A stretch of DNA of 6,554 nucleotides from Candidatus Woesearchaeota archaeon (GCA_016203175.1 JACQNH010000075.1:1-6554), one strand, 5' to 3'; positions 1-4,675 are shown, counted from the first letter of the stretch. A program made the numbers and translations. Notes: a model not told the origin generated them from the sequence alone.

Positions 1-873
1 ACAAGCACAACAGCACCATCTGAAGAAGCAGGAACTACCCCAAGTTTAGGTGGAGGAAGTAATAGTGGTGGATATAGAAAAACAATTATGAAAAATGTTG
101 AGCATAAGGCAAATGAAATAGTTTACAGCTTTTCTGAAGCAGGAACAGTAGAGCCAATAAACATAACAATCAAAGACCCTTATATGTCTGTAACAAATTT
201 AGTAATAGAATTAAACAGACCTTCCTATGATCTTGATATAAAGATAAAGAAAACAATTTTACCTAAACTTATCCCTGATGCAGATAAAGTTTATGATGTA
301 TTTGAAATAGAGCACAAGAATTTACCAGACAACTATATCAATAATGTAATTTTAATATTCAGGGTAACCAAAGACACCAAAAATGTAGCTTTATTTAGAT
401 TTAATGAAAAATCACAAAGCTGGGATGAGATTCCTGTAATAAAAAAAGAAAGTGAAGAATTAGGAAGAGAAATTGATTCTTATGATTATTACCAATCTAG
501 CACTAATTCACTAAGTATTTTTGCAATAGCCTTCAAAAAAGAAGAAAGACCTAAACCTTTCTCTATAGAGCCAGCAGTTAAGAAGTTATCAGAACTAAAA
601 TTATCGGGAAATAATTCTTTTGTTTTGGGAGTTTATATTGTAATCTTGTTAATAATAATCGAAATGCTATACTCTATATTCAAGATTTTGAAAAGAACTA
701 AATCTTTAATCAGGATACTTGCAAATATACTCATTTGTTTAGTACCCCTATTAATGATACTCGCTTTTTTTGTTTTGGAAATTAAAGTATTTATATTCGG
801 TGTTTTGCCTATTGTTATCTTTAGTTTGACTGTTCTATTAATTATCTTAGCTATTTTATTTAGGAGAAGATAA
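1..873 (+). CDS. PGF-pre-PGF domain surface protein, 5'-truncated by window edge
   Basis: The reading frame is open from the first base, so the true start lies outside; 290 residues are visible. The first 27 or so are a Thr/Ser/Gly-rich linker (GGGSNSGG), followed by a domain I recognise as PGF-pre-PGF: a Tyr-Arg-Lys entry, an INITIKDP strand, VTNLVIELNRP, a KVYDVFEI strand, then W-D-E-I-P and a closing SIFAIAF strand, at about residues 28-178. In archaea this domain sits near the C terminus of secreted, cell-surface proteins, often before a PGF-CTERM sorting signal. Here no PGF motif follows. Instead there are three hydrophobic helices (about 206-229, 237-259 and 262-287) ending in RRR, so the protein is probably anchored by a multi-pass tail with the domain outside the cell. 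It converges on the next gene with 27 bp between stop codons. Parts of its 3' half recur downstream at 1564-1749, 1930-2050 and 2817-2882. Domain call is fairly sure; ligand or role unknown. Confidence 0.82.
   Translation, partial: TSTTAPSEEAGTTPSLGGGSNSGGYRKTIMKNVEHKANEIVYSFSEAGTVEPINITIKDPYMSVTNLVIELNRPSYDLDIKIKKTILPKLIPDADKVYDVFEIEHKNLPDNYINNVILIFRVTKDTKNVALFRFNEKSQSWDEIPVIKKESEELGREIDSYDYYQSSTNSLSIFAIAFKKEERPKPFSIEPAVKKLSELKLSGNNSFVLGVYIVILLIIIEMLYSIFKILKRTKSLIRILANILICLVPLLMILAFFVLEIKVFIFGVLPIVIFSLTVLLIILAILFRRR
512..697 (+). repeat. 186-bp direct repeat, copy 1 (inside PGF gene)
   Basis: This stretch of the PGF gene, from the last strand of the PGF domain to the end of the first membrane helix, is repeated in the same orientation at 1564-1749 (constant offset 1052). 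By eye the copies differ at 6 of 186 positions with no indel. This copy keeps the reading frame; the other has GAG changed to TAA. This one is the intact source or partner of a recent duplication or gene-conversion tract. Confidence 0.9.
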
Positions 874-900
874 AAGAAGTTAAATAACAGAAACGTTTAA

Positions 901-1218
901 TCAGGCCGTAATTTCTACTTGCGTCTTCTTGTCCAACGCTTTTTCAATTAAAACACCTTCTAATTCAAGTAGTTTTTTCACTATAGGGTTTTTTGGATTT
1001 AAGGTATAAAGCTTTGTTTTGCCAAATCTCCTAGTAACAACAATAATCTCTTGTTCTTCAATTTGTTTCCAATATTTAAATAATGCTGCCCTTGAAATCC
1101 CTGCCCCTTCTATAATCTCTTTTTTACTTAAGTCTAATCCCTTACTATCTATTAAAAAATCTATAATACTAAATAAAGGATTTTCTCCTAAAAATTTTAT
1201 TAAAAGTGATTTTTCCAT
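901..1218 (-). CDS. Winged helix-turn-helix transcriptional regulator
   Basis: A 105-residue protein with a MarR/ArsR-like winged HTH. Helices cover about residues 5-25; the HTH is about 31-56 (SKKEIIEGAGISRAALFKYW, with recognition helix SRAALFKYWKQIE). A beta wing follows (IIVVTRRFGKTKLYTLN, about 58-74), then a C-terminal helix (78-95) that could mediate dimerisation. Such single-domain regulators are common in DPANN archaea; the target is not evident. An in-frame ATG 39 codons further upstream is less likely: the chosen ATG at 1216-1218 lies about 26 nt from the centre of a TATA box at 1240-1248, the spacing of a leaderless archaeal transcript. The longer N terminus would contain the promoter. 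It is divergent from the small gene at 1297 and may control both it and itself, which is inference. Confidence 0.82.
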   Translation of the reverse strand: MEKSLLIKFLGENPLFSIIDFLIDSKGLDLSKKEIIEGAGISRAALFKYWKQIEEQEIIVVTRRFGKTKLYTLNPKNPIVKKLLELEGVLIEKALDKKTQVEITA

Positions 1219-1239
1219 AAGATTAACATAATAGAAAAG

Positions 1240-1248
1240 TATATAAAT
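1240..1248. promoter_or_regulatory. Near-palindromic TATA box shared by divergent genes
   Basis: The sequence TATATAAAT reads as ATTTATATA on the other strand, so it fits an archaeal TATA box in both directions. On the minus strand it lies about 26 nt before the regulator's ATG at 1218 (leaderless). On the plus strand it is preceded by a purine-rich GAAAAG (BRE-like) and would start transcription near 1270, giving a leader of about 27 nt before the TTG at 1297. A single TBP site serving both directions is inferred. Confidence 0.55.
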
Positions 1249-1286
1249 ATTGTCATTCAAAGTATGCTTAGGTAGACTTTTATTCA

Positions 1287-1292
1287 GAGGTG
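1287..1292 (+). promoter_or_regulatory. Shine-Dalgarno GAGGTG deciding a TTG start
   Basis: GAGGTG is a perfect complement to the archaeal 16S 3' end core (CACCUC) and stands four bases before TTG at 1297. It is one of the best SD sites in the window and fixes the start of the small gene. Confidence 0.7.
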
Positions 1293-1296
1293 TAAA

Positions 1297-1566
1297 TTGT
1301 GGACGGATGAGGAGATTAAGGGAAAAATACTTCATAAATTAACTCGTTTGGGTAAATTTGGTCATAGTCATACATCTATTGACAATCTTCCAAAAGGATT
1401 CCCCCAAGAAATAAGAGGCAGGGTAAAAGATATGTCTAAGGAATTAAAAAAAGAAGGGATTCTATTTAGCAAACCAACAAGTTATGGTGAAGAAATCTCT
1501 ATAAATCCACAAATGAAAGAAAAAATAATGAATTACATAAATAAATTTTTAGAAAAAGATTCTTAA
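1297..1566 (+). CDS. Small wHTH-like hypothetical protein, TTG start
   Basis: An 89-residue, mostly helical basic protein. It has an N-terminal helix (EEIKGKILHKLTRLG), a segment with GHSHTSIDNLPKGFP at about residues 22-36, a second helix (RVKDMSKELKKEG) and a beta hairpin with KPTSYGEEISINP before a C-terminal helix. The layout resembles small archaeal winged-helix proteins of unknown function. The frame has a stop at 1273, so the TTG is the only sensible start. A strong Shine-Dalgarno GAGGTG at 1287-1292, four bases ahead, supports it well. It is divergent from the wHTH regulator. The stop codon at 1564-1566 is the first three bases of the duplicated PGF segment, so the original C terminus may have been cut or changed by that duplication. 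No function can be assigned. Confidence 0.7.
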   Translation: MWTDEEIKGKILHKLTRLGKFGHSHTSIDNLPKGFPQEIRGRVKDMSKELKKEGILFSKPTSYGEEISINPQMKEKIMNYINKFLEKDS

Positions 1567-2050
1567 GTATTTTTGCAATAGCCTTCAAAAAAGAAGAAAG
1601 ACCTAAACCTTTCTCTATATAACCAGTAGTTAAGAAATTGTCAGAACTAAAATTATCGGGAAATAATTCTTTTGTTTTGGGAGTTTATATTGTAATCTTG
1701 TTAATAATAATCGGAATGCTATACTCTATATTCAAGATTTTGAAAAGAAATTAAATTTTGGAAAACTGGAAAAGCCATAACTATGAGGATTCCCATTAAG
1801 ATAGTTAAAAAACTACAATTAGATAACATAAAAAAAGGGTACGTTTATCAAGAAGGCAATCGTAAACTAACCATCGAATTTTAATTTATAATTAAGCGAT
1901 AGCACATATATTATTACGAATAATTACAACATTAATCATTTCTTTTTCACCTTAGAATTTAAAGTATTCATTTTCAGAGTTTTGCCTTTAGTTATTATTA
2001 GTCTTACATCATTATTAATTATCTTGGTTTTTTTATTTAGAAATAGATAG
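1564..2050 (+). pseudogene. Mosaic PGF-gene remnant (duplicate segment plus diverged 3' end)
   Basis: Three parts can be read. Bases 1564-1749 repeat 512-697 at about 97% identity, with a premature TAA at 1616-1621 where the intact gene has GAG. Bases 1750-1884 are unrelated to the PGF gene and carry an AbrB-type relic. Bases about 1930-2050 again match the PGF tail in frame: the last 31 residues (EFKVFIFRVLP...LFRNR, stop TAG 2048-2050) share 23 identities with the tail of the intact gene. The two PGF-like parts have very different divergence, so they probably arrived by separate events: an old paralog's tail, and a recent duplication or conversion tract. No start, intact frame or promoter is visible, so it should not make a functional protein. 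Confidence 0.85.
1750..1884 (+). pseudogene. Truncated AbrB/SpoVT (MazE-like) antitoxin relic
   Basis: The frame is open from 1744 to a TAA at 1882-1884 and reads IKFWKTGKAITMRIPIKIVK, then KLQLDNIKKGYVYQEGNRKL, TIEF. This matches the swapped-hairpin AbrB DNA-binding fold typical of MazE-like antitoxins: a Trp-Lys-Thr-Gly start, an RIP-x-x-IVKKL helix, a Lys-Lys-Gly turn and a final hydrophobic strand. There is no proper start codon upstream: the first ATG (1783) lies mid-domain and would give 33 residues lacking strand one. No ribosome-binding site or adjacent toxin is seen. It sits exactly where PGF homology stops at 1749, so it is most likely a fragment captured during rearrangement. A short expressed peptide from 1783 cannot be excluded. 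Confidence 0.6.
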
Positions 2051-2127
2051 AAAATCCATTAGTTAAAGGACTAATAAGACTATTTTAAAAATAAATATAA
2101 GAGAAAGACCGTATCTAGGTGGTTTTA

Positions 2128-2445
2128 TTACTTATTTTTTATCCTAATTATAATCTCATCTGGTTTTAAATCGAATTTTAATTTCTCACCTTTATGGATT
2201 TCAAATAACTGTTCCGCTATCTTTGGAATTCTGATTATTTTACTTTTACCTAAAGCGCCTACAGTAGTAATTAATTCCTTTTTATTCTCTTTCAATTTAT
2301 TATATTGTAATATTGGTTGTATATCCTTTTCATCATATATTATTTCTTTACAATTAGTACACTTCCAAGCATCGATTGTAAAATTATGGAATTTATCTTT
2401 AATCCTTTTCATATCAGCCTTACACTTCCAGCAATTCATTTTCAT
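2128..2445 (-). CDS. Antitoxin: zinc-finger plus AbrB domain (YgiT/MqsA-like)
   Basis: A 105-residue protein with two parts. The N-terminal part carries two Cys pairs (C5-x-x-C8 and C29-x-x-C32, in NCWKCKADM and KCTNCKEI), a YgiT-type zinc ribbon as in MqsA-like antitoxins. The C-terminal part (about 58-105) is an AbrB/SpoVT strand-helix-strand (GKSKIIRIPKIAEQL, then an HKGEKLKFDL turn and IIIRIK strand) that should bind operator DNA. The zinc domain would bind the toxin encoded just upstream. I chose ATG 2443-2445 over an ATG nine codons earlier because a strong SD (GAGGAGG at about 2453-2459) precedes it by seven bases. The earlier ATG would put that SD inside the gene. The start lies one base after the toxin's stop and the SD is inside the toxin's last codons, so translation is probably coupled. 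Toxin-first order is typical of MqsRA/HigBA-type pairs. Confidence 0.8.
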   Translation of the reverse strand: MKMNCWKCKADMKRIKDKFHNFTIDAWKCTNCKEIIYDEKDIQPILQYNKLKENKKELITTVGALGKSKIIRIPKIAEQLFEIHKGEKLKFDLKPDEIIIRIKNK

Positions 2446-2446
2446 T

Positions 2447-2707
2447 TTATTTCCTCCTCGTGAATTTTCCAAAATGGATCAATAGAAAATAATCTTCACA
2501 ATCTGCAACTACTGCTTTAAATATAATATTTCCTTTCTGGATACATTTTTCTAATATATTCGGTTTTCTTCTTGAAGCAGAGCACTCATAACCTTTCTCT
2601 AAGATCTTTAATACATCCCATAAATCTTTTTTTAATTGCCATAATTCTTCTGCAGAGTTTTTAGTAGCTTTTAATTCTTTGTTTTGATATCTCGGAAAAA
2701 TATTCAT
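2447..2707 (-). CDS. Putative type II toxin, DUF4258-like (mRNA interferase fold)
   Basis: An 86-residue small basic protein immediately upstream of the zinc-finger/AbrB antitoxin. An N-terminal helical stretch (AEELWQLKKDLWDVLKILEKGY, about 19-40) is followed by ECSASRRKPN, EKCIQKGN (about 53-60), a strand IIFKAVVA, and a closing strand with LLIHFGKFTRRK. The pattern (helix, Cys/Ser-Arg-Arg-Lys, Glu-Lys-Cys, then an I-His-x-Gly-Lys-Phe-Thr strand) resembles DUF4258-type proteins that pair with YgiT-type zinc-finger antitoxins. RNase activity is inferred from that fold and partner, with basic residues 46-48 and His78 as candidate active-site residues. The start is ATG 2705-2707, preceded by an SD-like AGAGGGAT. 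The toxin-family call is moderate; membership of a TA pair is well supported by context. Confidence 0.68.
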   Translation of the reverse strand: MNIFPRYQNKELKATKNSAEELWQLKKDLWDVLKILEKGYECSASRRKPNILEKCIQKGNIIFKAVVADCEDYFLLIHFGKFTRRK

Positions 2708-2708
2708 T

Positions 2709-2740
2709 GATATCCCTCTTATAATATTAGAGATATCCCT
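2709..2740 (-). promoter_or_regulatory. Operator-like direct repeats upstream of TA operon
   Basis: AGGGATATC occurs twice on the minus strand, at 2740-2732 and 2717-2709, 23 bp apart (about two helical turns), each containing the palindrome GATATC. The distal copy lies between the TATA box and the predicted start of transcription near 2720; the proximal one overlaps the SD. I infer that these are binding sites for the AbrB-type antitoxin in autorepression. Confidence 0.45.
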
Positions 2741-2741
2741 A

Positions 2742-2750
2742 TTATTTAAA
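2742..2750 (-). promoter_or_regulatory. TATA box of the TA operon
   Basis: TTTAAATAA on the minus strand, preceded by purine-rich AGAAAGG (BRE-like). Its centre is about 39 nt before the toxin ATG, predicting transcription from about 2720 and a leader of roughly 13 nt that just includes the SD. Confidence 0.5.
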
Positions 2751-2816
2751 CCTTTCTATTAACAATATAGATTATCCCATATTCATAATATAAACTTTTG
2801 AAATTTGCTAATATTA

Positions 2817-2882
2817 TATCCTTTATGATTTAGTCTAATTACCCTATTGATAATTCTTGCATTTTTGTTTAGAAATAGATAG
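2817..2882 (+). pseudogene. Third relic of a PGF-gene 3' end
   Basis: The last 16 codons read SLITLLIILAFLFRNR and a TAG stop at 2880-2882. They match the tail of the remnant ending at 2050 (13 of 16 residues, with the final AGAAATAGATAGAAA identical in DNA) and, more loosely, the intact gene's tail ending at 873. Upstream the frame breaks at a TGA near 2825-2830 and similarity fades. It is a decayed membrane tail of a surface-protein paralog. No promoter or start is seen. Confidence 0.7.
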
Positions 2883-2925
2883 AAAGGTTTATACTGTCGA
2901 TCAAGGTTATTTAAAATCAAAAGCC

Positions 2926-2935
2926 TTTTAAAATA
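2926..2935 (+). promoter_or_regulatory. TATA box of tRNA-Met
   Basis: TTTTAAAATA centred about 25 nt before the first base of the tRNA, the usual archaeal spacing for a tRNA transcript. A second TTATTTAAAA at 2907-2916 is slightly too far upstream to be the best candidate. Confidence 0.5.
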
Positions 2936-2955
2936 ATCTTTTTCTTTAATCTCAA

Positions 2956-3041
2956 GCCGTTGTAGCTCAGTAGCAAGAGCACTGCTCTCATGGACCTATT
3001 GAGAAAGGCAGGGGTCGGGGGTGCGAATCCCTCCAACGGCA
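2956..3041 (+). tRNA. tRNA-Met (CAT), elongator, with 13-nt intron
   Basis: A full cloverleaf folds by hand. The acceptor is GCCGTTG/CAACGGC with discriminator A3041 and no encoded CCA. The D stem is GCTC/GAGC, the anticodon stem CTGCT/GGCAG (closing T-G pair), the variable loop GGGTC, and the T stem GGGGG/CCCTC. Anticodon CAT is at 2989-2991. The GCCG...CGGC acceptor fits elongator Met rather than initiator. The anticodon loop contains 13 extra bases, 2993-3005, after G37. CTCA (2987-2990) pairs with TGAG (2999-3003 region), leaving 3-nt bulges TGG and AAA, the splicing-endonuclease motif. Cuts within both bulges restore a 7-nt loop and a 73-nt tRNA. Odd points: the D loop has G18-C19 instead of GG, and the T loop is TGCGAAT, with G at position 55 in place of the near-universal U. 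Both bear on the elbow contact. Confidence 0.88.
2993..3005 (+). other. tRNA intron at canonical 37/38 position
   Basis: Thirteen bases, GACCTATTGAGAA, inserted between G37 and A38. The four-base central helix CTCA/TGAG and the two three-base bulges form a relaxed bulge-helix-loop motif, with only a six-base loop (ACCTAT) and no second outer helix. Its size is near the lower limit of archaeal tRNA introns. Confidence 0.8.
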
Positions 3042-3203
3042 TAATCTTAATCAACTAGCAATTCCACAACCAATAGAGAAACCCTAAGAATCCGAAAAGG
3101 AGATGAATTTGTTGAAAAATTTTCAAGCACCATCTTTTTAATAAACCTATTTGCCTAATTATTTAAAGATTTTGAATCATTTGGTAGTAAAACATCAGAT
3201 AGA
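3042..3203 (+). other. Intergenic stretch without a supported gene
   Basis: Between the tRNA and the next promoter I see no complete gene. One frame stays open for about 35 codons (from 3049, ending TAA near 3160), including a piece reading TLRIRKGDEFVEKF, but has no good start. A 12-codon ATG frame at 3103 follows AAGGAG. Either could be debris of a decayed gene; neither is called. Confidence 0.4.
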
Positions 3204-3211
3204 TTTATATA
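3204..3211 (+). promoter_or_regulatory. TATA box of the rhomboid operon
   Basis: TTTATATA, centred 27 nt before ATG 3235, the distance expected for a leaderless archaeal transcript. It decides the start of the first gene in the operon. Confidence 0.6.
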
Positions 3212-3234
3212 GAAAAAAATCCACAATTTTACTT

Positions 3235-3738
3235 ATGATAAGAAGGACTATAATACTCTCCTTTATGGTATTATTCTTAATTACATTAGTATCTGCTATT
3301 ATAACAGAACCAAAAAACCCTACTCTAGAAATAACAACAAAAACAGAATTAACAATAAAAACAGAAACCAGCCCAATATTAGTACAGTTAAAACCAGTAG
3401 GAGATCTTAAAAACAATCTAATCATCAACCAAGAAGAATTTGAACTCAATCAAAACTCACAAAAAACAGTAAATTTGGAATTAAAAACACCATTAAGACA
3501 AACAGAACGTTTATTTATGAATGTTTTATACAAGAACCCATCAGATGATAAAGTACCTGGTGATAATTCTATAATATTAGAAGTTAAAAGCACAGATAAT
3601 AAACAACTATTTTTAACAATTAAAGAAGACATTCCAACAGCAGAATCAGATGTTATCCAAATGGGTTTTAGTATTATCCCACTACTTGTAATTGGAGTCA
3701 TAGGTCTGTTAATATTGAGAAAAAATGGCAAAAAATAA
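3235..3738 (+). CDS. Secreted single-pass membrane protein of unknown function
   Basis: A 167-residue protein with a clear signal peptide (MIRRTIILSFMVLFLITLVSA, residues 1-21). A beta-rich, Thr/Glu/Asn-rich ectodomain follows (about 25-140, with alternating TLEITTKTELTIKTE strands, Ig-like in appearance). Next is a transmembrane segment (about 145-162, IIPLLVIGVIGLLIL) and a short basic tail (RKNGKK). This is a type I topology, with the bulk outside the cell. I do not recognise a family. A frame extending 28 codons upstream to a TTG at 3151 is rejected: ATG 3235 begins the signal peptide and has a TATA box at leaderless spacing. It is the first gene of an operon with two small membrane proteins and a rhomboid protease (14-bp overlap with the next gene). 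Its proline-containing TM helix could be a rhomboid substrate, which is inference. Confidence 0.78.
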   Translation: MIRRTIILSFMVLFLITLVSAIITEPKNPTLEITTKTELTIKTETSPILVQLKPVGDLKNNLIINQEEFELNQNSQKTVNLELKTPLRQTERLFMNVLYKNPSDDKVPGDNSIILEVKSTDNKQLFLTIKEDIPTAESDVIQMGFSIIPLLVIGVIGLLILRKNGKK

Positions 3739-3955
3739 AAAAGTAAACAAAACAAATATTTTTTTATTAGGAAGCGTAATTTATTCTTTAGTATTGTATT
3801 GTTTAATTTTATTTGTAGTTTTAGCATTTATTTTTAAACCAATTATAAGAAACTCAAACTATAATATGGTACCATTAGCAGCAGGTTGGTCTTTAATAAT
3901 GATTATAATACTAGTAATTGTTCTTATATATTATAGAAAAAAGAATGGAAGATAA
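3725..3955 (+). CDS. Small two-TM membrane protein
   Basis: A 76-residue protein with a basic N terminus (MAKNKKVNKTN), a first membrane helix at about 12-37 (IFLLGSVIYSLVLYCLILFVVLAFIF), a short polar loop (RNSNYNMVP), a second helix at about 50-68 and a basic RKKNGR end. The positive-inside rule puts both termini in the cytoplasm. It starts 14 bp inside the previous gene and overlaps the next by 11 bp, so it belongs to the same transcript. The ribosome-binding site is weak, consistent with coupled translation. No family recognised; it may be an accessory subunit of a small membrane complex with its neighbours. Confidence 0.68.
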   Translation: MAKNKKVNKTNIFLLGSVIYSLVLYCLILFVVLAFIFKPIIRNSNYNMVPLAAGWSLIMIIILVIVLIYYRKKNGR

Positions 3956-4094
3956 AATTGTTTTGTTAAGCGCAACTGTAGGCACAACCACTATTTTAGC
4001 CATTTTAGTTTTATACATAAGAAAACTAAAAGATAAACTTAGAAAGCATGTTTTGAGAAATGAACAGATGCAAAAATATTTAAAAGAAAGATGA
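3945..4094 (+). CDS. 49-aa single-TM microprotein in rhomboid operon
   Basis: ATG 3945 to TGA 4092-4094 gives 49 residues. A hydrophobic helix occupies about 5-25 (IVLLSATVGTTTILAILVLY) and is followed by a strongly basic amphipathic helix (IRKLKDKLRKHVLRN, then EQMQKYLKER). It overlaps the preceding gene by 11 bp, and its stop shares ATGA with the rhomboid start (4 bp). Without this gene a 135-bp gap would break an otherwise continuous chain of overlapping genes. The membrane-helix-plus-charged-helix pattern is protein-like, not random. The function is unknown; candidates are a membrane adaptor or regulator of the adjacent rhomboid. Confidence 0.65.
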   Translation: MEDKIVLLSATVGTTTILAILVLYIRKLKDKLRKHVLRNEQMQKYLKER

Positions 4095-4675
4095 AAAAAA
4101 TATTTCTAGTAACTGGCATTTTAGTATTTATTTTTTTAGTAGTATTCTCCTTTTTCCCAAACTCCCAAAATTTATTATCTTTCTCAGGAATAAAATTCTT
4201 ATCAGGTGAATTTTACAGAATAATTACCTTCCCCTTTGTTCATGTTAATATTTCTCATTTAATTGAAAATTTAATAGCAATAACCTTAGTATCTTTCCTC
4301 GGTTATGAATTTGGTTTAAGAGGAAAAGAATTTGTTTCTTATTTTTTCCTTGTATCAATATTGATAGCGCTTGGAGATGCTTTTTTATTCCCATTATTTG
4401 TTATTGCTGGAGCTTCATTAGGTATTTATGGTGTCTTGGGAGCATTATCAATTAAAGGTTCTAACTTTATACCTAAAAAAGTTTTAATTCCTGTATTTAT
4501 TATCTCAATACTTTACAAATTAATCCTAGATGTTTTAAGCTCTGAAACAATCACAAACCTAGACCAAACTATGTTTCATTTATCAGGCTTTTTTGCTGGA
4601 ATGATATTTTTTGTTTTGCCAAGATTTAAAAAGAGAAAAAGGATATTATTAAGAGAAAAAAGATTTTACTATTAA
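4091..4675 (+). CDS. Rhomboid family intramembrane serine protease
   Basis: A 194-residue polytopic membrane protein with about six hydrophobic segments and the rhomboid signature residues. FYRIITFPFVH leads into H51-x4-H56-x3-N60 (HVNISHLIEN), with the same spacing as His145/His150/Asn154 of E. coli GlpG. The catalytic Ser109 lies in GASLGIYGVLGA, with Tyr113 at the GlpG Tyr205 position. The catalytic His163 is in FHLSGFFAG. Asn60, Ser109 and His163 are all present, so activity is likely. Rhomboids cleave transmembrane helices of other membrane proteins. An odd point is Leu110, where the family usually has Gly in GxSG. It follows the 49-aa membrane protein with an ATGA overlap. The C terminus is a basic tail (KKRKRILLREKR) in the cytoplasm. 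Likely substrates are single-pass surface proteins such as the operon's first gene (inferred). Confidence 0.85.
   Translation: MKKIFLVTGILVFIFLVVFSFFPNSQNLLSFSGIKFLSGEFYRIITFPFVHVNISHLIENLIAITLVSFLGYEFGLRGKEFVSYFFLVSILIALGDAFLFPLFVIAGASLGIYGVLGALSIKGSNFIPKKVLIPVFIISILYKLILDVLSSETITNLDQTMFHLSGFFAGMIFFVLPRFKKRKRILLREKRFYY

Noticed and set aside
1019..1231. Plus-strand 70-residue frame over the wHTH gene
   Set aside because: Antisense shadow of the regulator; no RBS or recognisable content.
1219..1335. 39-residue N-terminal extension of the wHTH regulator
   Set aside because: It runs through the promoter and into the opposite gene's start and SD; the first residues do not look like part of the fold.
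3029..3041. tRNA 3' end as an integration site
   Set aside because: I found no second copy of the tRNA 3' end (CCCTCCAACGGCA) in the window, and no integrase; the plastic region is on the 5' side.
3103..3141. 12-codon ATG frame after an AAGGAG
   Set aside because: Too short, no conserved feature; the context is decayed intergenic DNA.
3151..3234. N-terminal extension of the surface protein from a TTG start at 3151
   Set aside because: It contains the TATA box at 3204-3211 and would bury the signal peptide behind 28 polar residues; the ATG at 3235 fits leaderless spacing.
3195..3827. Minus-strand open frames opposite the 3235 and 3725 genes
   Set aside because: Shadows of AT-rich plus-strand genes with signal peptide, promoter and overlaps; they have no SD or promoter of their own.
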